From positions 1 to 60,538 of the forward strand of contig CANRIL010000013.1 in assembly GCA_947630625.1 (NCBI GenBank): 60,538 nucleotides of DNA, read 5' to 3'. Position 1 is the stretch's first letter, and every line of letters begins with the position of its first letter. The notes under the pieces were generated by a model. That model saw only the letters and a program-made list of their open reading frames with translations. It searched no databases and had not been told where the DNA came from. The translations under genes were made by a program, and so were the position numbers. The stretch is from an uncultured Clostridia bacterium (lineage in GTDB: Bacteria > Bacillota > Clostridia > Oscillospirales > CAG-272). Of the stretch, positions 33,177 through 41,956 are shown piece by piece.

Positions 33177-33371
33177 TTTACCCCTTTGTGTGACCCCGTA
33201 CTATATCGGCGCGCAACGGAACGCAGGAAAAAAGTCGCCCCGATCATCGAACATGACGGTTTATAATATGATATCATAACTTTTAATAAATCACAATCGT
33301 TTTCTCACAAATGATCGCCGCGCCGCCAAAGAATTTACGGCAGCGTCCGCCTTTATATGTGAAATTTTTAC

Positions 33372-33400
33372 TTGAAAAATTCCCTCATGCGTAGTATAAT
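33372..33400 (+). promoter_or_regulatory. Promoter of the ydcF-like gene
   Basis: TTGAAA (33372-33377), 17 bp, TATAAT (33395-33400), 40 bases before the start codon. The preceding 33177-33371 holds nothing else I can identify. Confidence 0.82.
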
Positions 33401-33439
33401 ACCGAAATAGTACAGCTGACCGCGAACGGGGGCGCGTTT

Positions 33440-34171
33440 ATGAAGGCAGTCCGGTGTTTGTTCTTTGCCATAGGCTCGATATTTTTTCTGAGCGCCGCCG
33501 TGTCCGCGTTCACTTCAAATCTGCACGCCGGCATAATTTTCACGTTCGCCGCGTCTGCGCTCTACATTATAGCGGGAGCGTTTGCCTCAAAGCTCCCGAA
33601 GTGGGTGTCATACGCCGCATTGATCCTGACCGCCGTCGCTGCGGTCGTGATCTCATCTCTTTACATATACGGCTGCTTCGACACTGTATCATATGATGAA
33701 GACGCCGTGATCGTGCTCGGCTGCGGCATACGCGGGGACGTTCCGGCGCCCCAGCTCGCGCGCCGGCTCGACGCTGCCGCCGAATATTATCGGAAAAATC
33801 CCGACGTTCTGATCATTGTCAGCGGCGGGCAGGGCGAGGACGAGGACATTCCCGAAAGCGAAGCGATGAAAAAATATCTGATCTCGCTCGGCATTCCGGA
33901 AAGCTCCATATCGGAGGAATCGTCTTCAACGAGCACGGAGGAAAATTTCCGGTTTTCAAAAGAAGTCCTCGGCGAGCGCTTTGAAGGCGAGCCGGGCGTC
34001 GCGTTTATCACGAGCGAATACCACGTTTTCCGCGCCTCGCTTCACGCGAACTCTGCCGGATTTGACGGGATCGCGCATCTGCATTCGGTCACGCCGTGGA
34101 ATCTCATAATTCCGAACGGCATACGCGAATGCCTTGGCATCGTGCGGCAGTTCGTCTTCGGCTGGCTCTAA
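33440..34171 (+). CDS. YdcF/DUF218-family membrane protein
   Basis: 243 residues: three N-terminal hydrophobic helices, then an alpha/beta domain facing outward. DAVIVLGCGIRGDVPAPQLARRLDAA, VSGGQGEDEDIPESEAMKKYL and EESSSTSTEENFRFSKEV (in pieces) are the DUF218 signature residues thought to form the active site; VAFITSEYHVFRA is the last motif. Family members such as ElyC/SanA affect envelope polysaccharide or carrier-lipid metabolism. Single gene. Confidence 0.9.
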   Translation: MKAVRCLFFAIGSIFFLSAAVSAFTSNLHAGIIFTFAASALYIIAGAFASKLPKWVSYAALILTAVAAVVISSLYIYGCFDTVSYDEDAVIVLGCGIRGDVPAPQLARRLDAAAEYYRKNPDVLIIVSGGQGEDEDIPESEAMKKYLISLGIPESSISEESSSTSTEENFRFSKEVLGERFEGEPGVAFITSEYHVFRASLHANSAGFDGIAHLHSVTPWNLIIPNGIRECLGIVRQFVFGWL

Positions 34172-34186
34172 TTAAATAATGTAAAT

Positions 34187-34231
34187 AAGATGTTTCTTGA
34201 CAACCATCTTATAAATAAAAAACAAGGAAGG
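34187..34231 (+). ncRNA. preQ1 class-I riboswitch
   Basis: P1 stem AAGATG (34187-34192)/CATCTT (34205-34210), loop TTTCTTGACAAC, then the A-rich tail ATAAATAAAAAACAAGG that forms the pseudoknot and contains the ribosome-binding site AAGGAAGG (34224-34231). The tail matches the AAAACAAGG end of the well-known Thermoanaerobacter aptamer. Ligand binding would hide the Shine-Dalgarno of the transporter gene, whose ATG is eight bases on. The gene controlled is a queuosine-precursor transporter, which supports the assignment. Confidence 0.75.
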
Positions 34232-34239
34232 TACAAAAA

Positions 34240-34983
34240 ATGTTCCACCGTATCGGGAAGGAAGTTCGCGAATTCGGGCTTCTCTTGCGCAGCACACCGT
34301 CTTTTCTCACCTCGCTCTTCATCGTCTCCGTCATCGCGATGAACCTGCTCGCTAACAAGAGCGTCAACCTGCCGTTTGACTGGCTCGCGCTCGACTGCGG
34401 TATAATCGTCTCATGGGTCGCGTTTTTGTCGATGGACATCATCACGAAGCATTTCGGGCCGAAGGCGGCGACCGAAATTTCGCTCACGGCGTCAGCCGTC
34501 AACCTGCTCGTCGCATTTTTCTTCTATCTCGCGAGCCTGATCCCCGGCGTCTGGGGCGAATCATACGTCGAAGGCTCTGAGGCGATAATTAACGGCGCTC
34601 TCGACCGCACATTCGGCGGGACGTGGTATGTGCTTCTGGGCAGCACGACCGCGTTCATCGTCTCCGCCATTGTGAACAACACGCTGAATTATGCGATCGG
34701 GAAGCAGTTCAAAAGCGACGGCTTTCTCGCGTATGCGTGCCGTACATATATTTCGACCGCGGTCGGCCAGTTCGCGGACAACATCGTCTTCGCGCTGATC
34801 GTCAGCCACTTCTTCTTCGGCTGGACATTGCTTCAATGCGTGACGTGCGCCGCCACCGGAATGGTGGTCGAGCTCCTTTGCGAGGTGCTTTTCTCCCGCC
34901 TCGGCTACGTCACCTGCAAGAGATGGCAGAAAAACGGCGTCGGGAAAGAATATTTTGATTACATACGGGATAAAAAGAAATGA
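34240..34983 (+). CDS. Queuosine-precursor transporter (YhhQ/VUT family)
   Basis: 247 residues with six or so helices. MNLLANKSVNLPFDWLALDCGIIVSW (in parts), SMDIITKHFGPKAA and TAVGQFADNIVFALIVSHFFF are typical of the VUT/YhhQ family, which imports preQ0, preQ1 or queuine for tRNA modification. Translation is under the preQ1 riboswitch just upstream. The stop overlaps the next gene by ATGA. Confidence 0.92.
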   Translation: MFHRIGKEVREFGLLLRSTPSFLTSLFIVSVIAMNLLANKSVNLPFDWLALDCGIIVSWVAFLSMDIITKHFGPKAATEISLTASAVNLLVAFFFYLASLIPGVWGESYVEGSEAIINGALDRTFGGTWYVLLGSTTAFIVSAIVNNTLNYAIGKQFKSDGFLAYACRTYISTAVGQFADNIVFALIVSHFFFGWTLLQCVTCAATGMVVELLCEVLFSRLGYVTCKRWQKNGVGKEYFDYIRDKKK

Positions 34984-35642
34984 AAGTTTTGCTGACCGGT
35001 TCGATCGGCGGCATCGGGGCTGCCATAGCGAAAAAATTTCTCGCCTGCGGGCATGAGGTCGCGGGGATAGACGTGCGCCCCGGCGCGATTTTTCAAGCCG
35101 AGGCAGCGGGCGGAAAATATACGCACTTTATCGCCGACATTTTTTCCGGCGAGCTGCCGGAGGTCGAAAACGTCGATATACTGATCAACAACGCCGGAGT
35201 CCAGGATTCGGGGCGCGACATAGACGTAAACCTCAAGGGCACGATCCGCGTCACCGAGAAATACGGCATCCGCGAAGGAATAAAGAGCATCCTCTTTATC
35301 GCGTCTGCCAGCGCCTCGACGGGGGCGGAATTTCCCGAATACGCCGCGAGCAAGGGAGGCGTCGTCGCATATATGAAAAATACGGCGCTTCGCGCCGCCG
35401 CCTACGGCGCGACCGTGAACAGCCTTTCCCCCGGCGGCGTCCGCACGAGCCTGAACTACCACGTCATGCGCGACCCCGATCTCTGGGCGCGCATTATGGC
35501 GGAGACGCTTCTGCCAAAATGGGCAGAGCCGGAGGAGATCGCCGAGTGGGCGTATTTTCTGACCGTCATAAATAAGTCGATGACGGCGCAGGACGTGCTC
35601 GTCGACAACGGCGAGGCAGCAAAATCGAATTTTATATGGTAA
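34980..35642 (+). CDS. Short-chain dehydrogenase/reductase
   Basis: 220 residues. Glycine-rich TGSIGGIGAAIA binds NAD(P), NNAG is conserved as INNAGV, and the catalytic Ser-Tyr-Lys lie in IASASASTGAEFPEYAASKGG. It is translationally coupled to the riboswitch-controlled transporter, so it is made when preQ1 is scarce. A role in remodelling a queuosine precursor is a reasonable hypothesis but is not visible in the sequence; an unrelated reductase sharing the transcript is the alternative. Confidence 0.9.
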   Translation: MKVLLTGSIGGIGAAIAKKFLACGHEVAGIDVRPGAIFQAEAAGGKYTHFIADIFSGELPEVENVDILINNAGVQDSGRDIDVNLKGTIRVTEKYGIREGIKSILFIASASASTGAEFPEYAASKGGVVAYMKNTALRAAAYGATVNSLSPGGVRTSLNYHVMRDPDLWARIMAETLLPKWAEPEEIAEWAYFLTVINKSMTAQDVLVDNGEAAKSNFIW

Positions 35643-35648
35643 GAAGCC

Positions 35649-35936
35649 GTGGCTGATATAGAACGCGTAAAGCGAAACGAAAAAAACTACTGTGACGCAA
35701 AGGAAGCCGTAGACGCGCTGCTCTCGGCGCTCACCGCATATGAAGCTGCGCTGCCTTTGATAAAATCGCTTCGATCTTATTATGAGACGGACTGGATAAA
35801 CGACGTTCGCGACGACGAAGCGGGGCTTTTCCCGCCGGAGCTCAGGCGCGGCGTGCTGACGGAGGATGCGATATTCGATCTTCTGACCTCCGACGCCGCC
35901 GTCAGAGATGACGCCGCACGGATCTTTTCAATTTAA
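35649..35936 (+). CDS. DUF4298 domain protein
   Basis: 95 residues from a GTG at 35649. An all-helical protein with the family pattern: ERVKRNEKNYCDAKEAVD, LKSYY-like SLRSYYETDWINDV and the highly conserved RRGVLTEDAIFDLL. Function unknown; it follows the SDR gene by six bases and closes the riboswitch-controlled transcript. Confidence 0.82.
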   Translation: MADIERVKRNEKNYCDAKEAVDALLSALTAYEAALPLIKSLRSYYETDWINDVRDDEAGLFPPELRRGVLTEDAIFDLLTSDAAVRDDAARIFSI

Positions 35937-35942
35937 TTAAAG

Positions 35943-35985
35943 CGCTCGCCAGAAAAGGCAGGCGTTTTTTTCACGCCTGAGGGCG
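35943..35985 (+). terminator. Terminator after the preQ1 operon
   Basis: CGCTCGCC-AGAAAA-GGCAGGCG followed by TTTTTTT; a second stem CAGGCG/CGCCTG overlaps it, followed by another run of T. Confidence 0.72.
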
Positions 35986-36043
35986 GTTTTTTTCGGGCAC
36001 CGAAAAAAATTGACGAAAATCCTTCGGCAGTACGCAAATCATA

Positions 36044-36072
36044 TTGACAATCGGCGCGCCATGTGACATAAT
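36044..36072 (+). promoter_or_regulatory. Promoter of the ABC exporter operon
   Basis: TTGACA (36044-36049), 17 bp, CATAAT (36067-36072), about 40 bases before the first ATG, which is preceded by GGGAGG. Confidence 0.8.
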
Positions 36073-36113
36073 GAAAACTCAGCGTCCGTACAGCGGGAAA
36101 ACGGGAGGCAGGT

Positions 36114-37895
36114 ATGATATTCGGTAAATACATAAATAAATACTACATAAAATACGCGCCGTGGCTGATCCTCGGGCTGCTGTCGCTTGCGCTCGTCGAC
36201 TACATGCAGATGGTAGTCCCCAATCTCTACCAGCTCGTCGTCAACGGGATCAACGACGGCTCAGTCGTAATAGACAATGTCGAATACATCTTCAATATGG
36301 ATTTTCTGCTCGACCGCGTCTGCATGCCGATGCTCGGCGTCATCCTTTCGATGGTGTTCGGGCGGTTTTTATGGCGCATATGCTTTTTCGGCGCGGCGAT
36401 CAAGGTCGAGACTGACATCCGCGACAGGATGTTTGACCACTGCCGCAGCCTGTCCCATGAATTTTATCAGGTCAATAAAGTCGGCGACCTGATGAGCCTG
36501 TTCACCAACGACCTCGACACTGTGCAGGACTGCTACGGCAACGGCCTTCTGATGCTGTTCGACGCCGTGATGCTCGGCGCGCTCGCCGTCTTCCGCATGT
36601 GGAACATGAGCCGACTGATGACGGTGCTCTCGCTGATCCCGATGGCGCTGCTGCTCGGGGCGTCTACAGTCGTCGGCAAATATATGGAAAAGAAATGGGC
36701 GGTGCGCCAGGAGGCGTTTTCAAAGCTTTCCGACTTCTCGCAGGAGAGCTTCTCCGGCATCGCCGTTATAAAGGCATTTGTCAAAGAATCGAAGGAGCTC
36801 ATGGCATTCCGCAAGCTCAACACCGAAAACGAGGTCGCAAACGTCGATTTTACGCGTTCGTCCGTGCTGCTCCGCATACTCGTTACGCTGTTTGTACAGT
36901 CCGTCATCTGCGTCATACTCGGCTACGGCGGCTATCTCGTTTACGCCGGCACGTTCAACGCTGGTCAGCTCGTTGAATATATCGGCTACTTCAACGCCAT
37001 CGTATGGCCTATCATGGCGGTGTCGGAGCTCATCGACATGACGAGCCGCGGGAAGGCGTCCCTCAACCGAATCAGCAGGCTGCTCGACGAAAAGCAGACC
37101 GTCTGCGACCGTCCCGGCGTCGAAAAGCTTGAAGACGTGCGCGGCGATATTGAATTCAGGCACCTCACCTTCCGTTATCCGGACGGAGAATTCGACGTGC
37201 TGAACGACGTATCCTTCCGCATAAACGCGGGAGAGAACGTCGGACTTGTCGGGAAGACGGGTTCGGGCAAGACTACTATCGTCGACCTGATCCTGCGCAC
37301 CTACAACGTCCCCGACGGCACGATATTTATTGACGGGCACGATGTCAACGACATCGCGATAAGCGATGTCAGGGCGGCGTCCGCCTACGTCCCGCAGGAC
37401 AACTTCCTCTTTTCAGACACGATCGCGCACAACATCGCCTTCGCCGTTGACGGCGCTGACGAGGACAGCATCGAGGAAGCCGCAGTTCTCTCGGACGTTG
37501 ACGGCAACATCCGCGAATTCGCGGAAGGATACGAAACCGTGCTCGGCGAGCGCGGCGTGACCGTTTCTGGCGGTCAGAAGCAGCGCATCTCGATCGCGCG
37601 GGCGCTGATGAAAAACGCGCCTATCCTGATCCTTGACGATTCTGTTTCCGCCGTCGACACCAAGACAGAGAAAACGATTCTTGAAAACCTGAAGTTCACG
37701 CGCGCGGGGCGGACGACAATTCTCATCGCGCACCGAATCTCGACGATCGAGCGCATGGACAAGATCATATACATAGACGACGGCAGGGTCGTCGACATCG
37801 GCACGCACGACGAGCTGTGCCGCCGCTGCCCGGATTACAACCACATGGTCGAGCTGCAGCGGCTCGAAGAGGAAGGAGGCGAGCAGAATGCGTGA
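36114..37895 (+). CDS. Heterodimeric ABC exporter, subunit with degenerate ATP site
   Basis: 593 residues: six-helix transmembrane domain (about 20-310) and ATPase domain (from about 345). Walker A is VGKTGSGKTT, the signature VSGGQKQRISIARAL is intact, and Walker B reads LILDDSVSAVD, with Asp where the catalytic Glu is expected. Paired exporters of the BmrCD/LmrCD/TM287-288 kind have exactly one such non-catalytic site. The gene overlaps its partner by eight bases. Substrates are usually hydrophobic drugs or peptides. Confidence 0.94.
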   Translation: MIFGKYINKYYIKYAPWLILGLLSLALVDYMQMVVPNLYQLVVNGINDGSVVIDNVEYIFNMDFLLDRVCMPMLGVILSMVFGRFLWRICFFGAAIKVETDIRDRMFDHCRSLSHEFYQVNKVGDLMSLFTNDLDTVQDCYGNGLLMLFDAVMLGALAVFRMWNMSRLMTVLSLIPMALLLGASTVVGKYMEKKWAVRQEAFSKLSDFSQESFSGIAVIKAFVKESKELMAFRKLNTENEVANVDFTRSSVLLRILVTLFVQSVICVILGYGGYLVYAGTFNAGQLVEYIGYFNAIVWPIMAVSELIDMTSRGKASLNRISRLLDEKQTVCDRPGVEKLEDVRGDIEFRHLTFRYPDGEFDVLNDVSFRINAGENVGLVGKTGSGKTTIVDLILRTYNVPDGTIFIDGHDVNDIAISDVRAASAYVPQDNFLFSDTIAHNIAFAVDGADEDSIEEAAVLSDVDGNIREFAEGYETVLGERGVTVSGGQKQRISIARALMKNAPILILDDSVSAVDTKTEKTILENLKFTRAGRTTILIAHRISTIERMDKIIYIDDGRVVDIGTHDELCRRCPDYNHMVELQRLEEEGGEQNA

Positions 37896-39762
37896 ATATC
37901 TTCCGATCCTCATAGCCGGGGCGATAATCGGCGTCTTCGCCGTCATCTTCGTCATCGCGTATATCACGCTCAAGCGGCGCGGGCAGGCGGTCACGTTCGA
38001 CCGCAACATGCCGGACGGCGAGATAATGGCGCGCCTCTTGAAATATGCACGCCCGTACTGGAAAAGCTTCCTGCTCGTGCTGCTTATCATGGCAGTCTCC
38101 ATCGCATACGACATAATTTCCCCGCTCATAATCGGCGACATCGAGGAAATAATCGCGGAAAAATTCGAGCTTTCAGCCCTGTTCATACGCGTCGCATTTT
38201 ACGGCGCGATACTCGTCGTCTCGATGGTGTGCACCTATTTTCAGTCCATCATCCTTCAAAAGACGGGGCAGAAGATACTTTCCGCGCTGCGCCTTGACCT
38301 CTTCACACATATTGAGAGCCTGTCGCACAATCAGCTCAACAATATCCCCGTCGGAAAGCTCGTCACGCGCGTGACGAACGACACGAACGCCATCTCGATG
38401 ATGTTCACCAACATCCTTGTCAACATGATCAGAAACGTCTTTGTCATCGTCGGCGTCCTCGCCGCCATGCTGATGCTCAACTACATGCTGACGCTGATGG
38501 TGCTCTGCTTCATCCCGTTCCTCGTTTTGTTCACGGTCATTTTCCGCAAATTCACGCGCCGCGTCTTCCGCACTGTCAAGGACAGGACGACGGACATAAA
38601 CACGTTCCTCTCCGAAAACCTCTCCGGCATGAAGATCACGCAGATCTTCAACCGTGAGGACGCGAAGATGAACGAATTCCTTGAAAAAAGCGCCGCCCTG
38701 AAGCGCGCGAAAAACAATCAGATATTCGTCTTCGGCATATTCCGCCCGATGGTGTATATGCTCTATATCACCTCGGTCATGTGCCTGCTTTACCTCGGCG
38801 GAAGAGGATACATCAAGGATGTCGTCTTCCTCGGACAGACGATCACGATCAAGACGCTCGTCTCCTTCTATATGTATATCTCGACGTTCTTCAACCCTAT
38901 CCAGACGCTCGCGGAGCAGTTCAACGCATTGCAGTCCGCGTTTGCGTCGTCGGAGAAAATTTTCTCCGTTTTCGACATGGAGCCCGAACTCGTAGACGAG
39001 CCGGACGCCGTCGAGCTTGAGGAGATACGCGGCGAGATCGAATTCCGCGACGTTTGGTTCGCATACAATCCGGGCGAATGGGTGCTGCGCGGCGTCTCGT
39101 TCCACGTCAACCCGAAGGAGACAGTCGCCTTCGTCGGCTCGACCGGCTCCGGCAAAACGACGATCCTTTCCCTTATCTGCCGCAACTACGACATACAAAA
39201 GGGGCAGATTCTTATCGACGGCATAGACATAAAACATATAAAAATATCGTCGCTGCGCCGCAGGTTCGGTCAGATGCTCCAGGACGTGTTCCTCTTCTCC
39301 GGAACGATAAGGTCAAATATCGTGCTGCGCGAAGAAAGCTTCACGGACGACGAGATCATAAAGGCGTGCCGTTACGTCAACGCCGATAAATTCATTGACA
39401 AGCTCGAATTCGGTCTTGACGAGGTCGTCCGCGAGCGCGGCAACAACTTCTCCGCCGGTCAGCGCCAGCTTCTCTCCTTCGCGCGGACGATCCTGCACCG
39501 CCCGTCCGTCATGATACTCGACGAGGCGACCGCGAATATCGACACGGAAACGGAGATATTGATCCAGGATTCGCTTGAAAAGATGAAAAACATCGGCACA
39601 ATGCTCATCGTCGCCCACAGGCTCTCGACGATCCAGCACGCCGACAACATCATCCTGCTCTCTCACGGAAAAATTCGCGAACAGGGCACGCATCAGGAGC
39701 TTCTGCATCAGCGCGGCAGATACTATCAGCTTTATACGCTCCAGTACGGCTCCGAGACATAA
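37888..39762 (+). CDS. Heterodimeric ABC exporter, subunit with canonical ATP site
   Basis: 624 residues. An extra N-terminal helix (LPILIAGAIIGVFAVIFVIAYI) precedes the six-helix domain. Walker A VGSTGSGKTT, signature FSAGQRQLLSFARTIL and Walker B MILDEATANID (catalytic Glu present) complete the pair with the preceding gene; its own signature is slightly degenerate (SAGQ for SGGQ), as expected for the subunit that faces the dead site. GGAGG lies in the end of the first gene ahead of its ATG. Confidence 0.94.
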   Translation: MREYLPILIAGAIIGVFAVIFVIAYITLKRRGQAVTFDRNMPDGEIMARLLKYARPYWKSFLLVLLIMAVSIAYDIISPLIIGDIEEIIAEKFELSALFIRVAFYGAILVVSMVCTYFQSIILQKTGQKILSALRLDLFTHIESLSHNQLNNIPVGKLVTRVTNDTNAISMMFTNILVNMIRNVFVIVGVLAAMLMLNYMLTLMVLCFIPFLVLFTVIFRKFTRRVFRTVKDRTTDINTFLSENLSGMKITQIFNREDAKMNEFLEKSAALKRAKNNQIFVFGIFRPMVYMLYITSVMCLLYLGGRGYIKDVVFLGQTITIKTLVSFYMYISTFFNPIQTLAEQFNALQSAFASSEKIFSVFDMEPELVDEPDAVELEEIRGEIEFRDVWFAYNPGEWVLRGVSFHVNPKETVAFVGSTGSGKTTILSLICRNYDIQKGQILIDGIDIKHIKISSLRRRFGQMLQDVFLFSGTIRSNIVLREESFTDDEIIKACRYVNADKFIDKLEFGLDEVVRERGNNFSAGQRQLLSFARTILHRPSVMILDEATANIDTETEILIQDSLEKMKNIGTMLIVAHRLSTIQHADNIILLSHGKIREQGTHQELLHQRGRYYQLYTLQYGSET

Positions 39763-39883
39763 AACGGCACATAAAACGGGAACGGTCTATTCAGTTTTAT
39801 GCGCTCTTGTAAGTCACCGAGACATAAAACGACCACATAAATCGGGGGAACGGTCTATCAGAAAAGGCCGCTCCCCCGCATAT
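39752..39883 (+). repeat. Direct repeat at the end of the ABC operon, then a terminator hairpin
   Basis: CCGAGACATAAAAC at 39752 (including the last codons and stop of the exporter gene) recurs at about 39817, each followed by CACATAAA, CGGG and AACGGTCTAT. The second copy leads into GGGGGA...TCCCCC (39844-39879), the likely terminator. The gene's 3' end has been duplicated into the intergenic space. Confidence 0.75.
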
Positions 39884-39922
39884 TATTCGCACGGTTTTAT
39901 TTATAATTCATTCCGCCGTCTC

Positions 39923-41173
39923 TCAGTTTCCGTCGCCGCCGTCGTCAAGGCTCGCCTTATACTTTTTCCCGACATCAATATCCGAGCGGTACGCGGAGCC
40001 GCGCACTATTGTATCAGCGCCGAAGCTCTGTCTTATCGCGTCCGCCGCACGGTCAAGCCGTCTCTGCCGTTCGCGCACCTCGTCGACCTCCGAAAACATT
40101 GAAAGCTGCTCCGCGTCCTCGCGCGTCAGCTCCGAAACCGAGACGCCGAGCAGCCGCAGCGGCGTCTTTTTGTCCCACAGCTCGGAAAAAAGCCGCTTTG
40201 CCGTTTTGTAAATTTCGTCCGTTATGTCGGTGGGCACGCTCAGCGCGCACTGATGAGAGCGCTCGCGGAAGTCGCTGTATCTTACGGTCACCGAGACGCA
40301 GCGCGCCAAAAATCCGTCCGCCCGCATCCTCATCCCGACGCTGTCCGACAGCGCGAGCAGCACGCAGCTCGCCTCGCGTTCGGTCACGATATCTTCCGCA
40401 AGCGTCGTCGAGTTCCCGTATCCCTTCGCCTCCTCCGGCACATCTCGCACCGGCGTGTCGTCGATGCCGTTCGCGAAATTATGTATCATGACCCCCAGCT
40501 TGTCGCCGACGAGGCGGCGAACGAAGCCCACGTCAGCATTCGCGAGGTCGCCGACCGTCATTATAGAGGCGCGTTCGAGCTTTGACGAGGTCGCGTTTCC
40601 GACAGAAAAGAGGTCGCGCACCGGCAGCGGCCAGAATTTGTCCGCGATCTCGCGTCTAAAAAGCGTATGGACGCGGTCGGGCTTTTCAAAGTCGCTCGCC
40701 GTCTTCGCCAAAAGCTTGTTTTCGCCGATGCCGACGTTTACAGTAAAGCCGAGAGTGTCCCGTATTTCGTCTTTTATATCCGCCGCCGTCTTAACCGGGT
40801 CGGGATATATTTTTCCCGTCCCCGTCATGTCCAAAAAGCATTCGTCTATCGAGAACCGCTCGACGACGGGCGCATATTTGCGGCATATATCCATAAATGC
40901 CCGCGAGCATTTGGCGTAAAGTCCGAAATCGGGCTTCGCAAGATACAGCTCCGGGCATTTTTTCTTCGCCGTCACAACGGGCTCGCCCGTCTTTATCCCG
41001 TATTTTTTCGCCGGGATCGACTTCGCGAGTATGACGCCGGTGCGCTTTTCGACATCCCCGCCTATCGCCGAGGGTATGAGGCGCAGGTCGTCCTCCCCGT
41101 TTTTCACGCGGCGCGCCGCTTCCCACGACAAAAACGCGGAATTTACGTCGACATGAAAGATCAGGCGCTCCAT
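39923..41173 (-). CDS. dinB: DNA polymerase IV (Y-family)
   Basis: 416 residues. IFHVDVNSAFLSWEA is the first metal-binding motif, here with Asn-Ser in place of the more common DCFFA/DAFYA steric-gate context; SIDECFLDMTG is the second, with the adjacent acidic pair. VNVGIGENKLLAKTASDFEKPD and helix-hairpin-helix DLFSVGNATSSKLERASI follow, then a little-finger domain. The C-terminus lacks a clear clamp-binding QLxLF but contains EQLSMFSEV. Last gene of a four-gene minus operon; its start follows the glycosyltransferase stop within three bases. Confidence 0.94.
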   Translation of the reverse strand: MERLIFHVDVNSAFLSWEAARRVKNGEDDLRLIPSAIGGDVEKRTGVILAKSIPAKKYGIKTGEPVVTAKKKCPELYLAKPDFGLYAKCSRAFMDICRKYAPVVERFSIDECFLDMTGTGKIYPDPVKTAADIKDEIRDTLGFTVNVGIGENKLLAKTASDFEKPDRVHTLFRREIADKFWPLPVRDLFSVGNATSSKLERASIMTVGDLANADVGFVRRLVGDKLGVMIHNFANGIDDTPVRDVPEEAKGYGNSTTLAEDIVTEREASCVLLALSDSVGMRMRADGFLARCVSVTVRYSDFRERSHQCALSVPTDITDEIYKTAKRLFSELWDKKTPLRLLGVSVSELTREDAEQLSMFSEVDEVRERQRRLDRAADAIRQSFGADTIVRGSAYRSDIDVGKKYKASLDDGGDGN

Positions 41174-41175
41174 GT

Positions 41176-41925
41176 TCAGTTTTTGTCGCCGGTCGCCTTT
41201 TCAGGCGCCGCGATCGACTTCACGTGTTTTTTTATGCGCATAAGATCGCGCAGCATGCGCGCCGTGTCGCGCATCGGTTTTATCTTTGACGTTGAATCGG
41301 AGTGATTTATAACTCTTACCGGCGTCTCCGTGACGCGGAAGCCGAGCTTTTCCGCGATCAGCAGCGCCTCGATGTCAAACGCCCATCCGTCCGTCTCGCA
41401 AAGACTGAATACAGCCTTTGCGGCCTCGCGCCGCCACGCCTTGAAGCCGCACTGCGAATCCGTGTGGCGGAAGCCCGCGAGCACCTGCAAAACGACGATA
41501 TACGTCTTCGACATGACGCGCCGCAAAAACGTATATCCCGCGTAGCCGTCGCGCTCAAGGCTGCGCGACCCTATGACCGCGTCTACCTCCGGCGCGCGGT
41601 CAAATATGCCGACGACATCCGCGATCTTGTCCGTTCCGTAAGCGTTGTCGCAGTCGGTGCAGAGGATTATGTCGCCCTCCGCAGCCATGACGGCGTGGCG
41701 CACGGCAGAACCCTTGCCGCGATTCTTTTTGTATCCTATCACGCGGACTCGCGGCAGCGCAAGCGCGCGTATAATGTCGGCACAGCCGTCAGTGCTGCCG
41801 TCGTCACAGTACAAAAGCTCGTAGTCCTCGCCAAACTCCCCGTCGAGCGCGCGCGAATACGTCATCGCGGATCCTTCCGCGATAGCGCTTTCGTTATACA
41901 TCGGAATGCAGACTGATAGTTTCAA
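41176..41925 (-). CDS. Family-2 glycosyltransferase (dolichyl/polyprenyl-phosphate sugar synthase-like)
   Basis: 249 residues, soluble. VCIPMYNESAI, LYCDDGSTDG, KNRGKGSAVRHAVMAAEGD, CTDCDNAY (DxD region) and the late SQCGFKAWRREAA block are those of DPM1/DPG-synthase enzymes, which move a hexose from a nucleotide sugar to a polyprenyl phosphate at the inner membrane face. A basic C-terminal helix may hold it to the membrane. Acceptor and sugar are not determinable. Confidence 0.9.
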   Translation of the reverse strand: MKLSVCIPMYNESAIAEGSAMTYSRALDGEFGEDYELLYCDDGSTDGCADIIRALALPRVRVIGYKKNRGKGSAVRHAVMAAEGDIILCTDCDNAYGTDKIADVVGIFDRAPEVDAVIGSRSLERDGYAGYTFLRRVMSKTYIVVLQVLAGFRHTDSQCGFKAWRREAAKAVFSLCETDGWAFDIEALLIAEKLGFRVTETPVRVINHSDSTSKIKPMRDTARMLRDLMRIKKHVKSIAAPEKATGDKN

Positions 41926-41956
41926 ATTCTTGCCTCGCTTAATGTAAATATATAGG

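Noticed and set aside
34197-34215. TTGACA and TATAAA as a promoter for the queuosine transporter
   Set aside because: The spacing is only about 7 bases and both lie inside the preQ1 aptamer.
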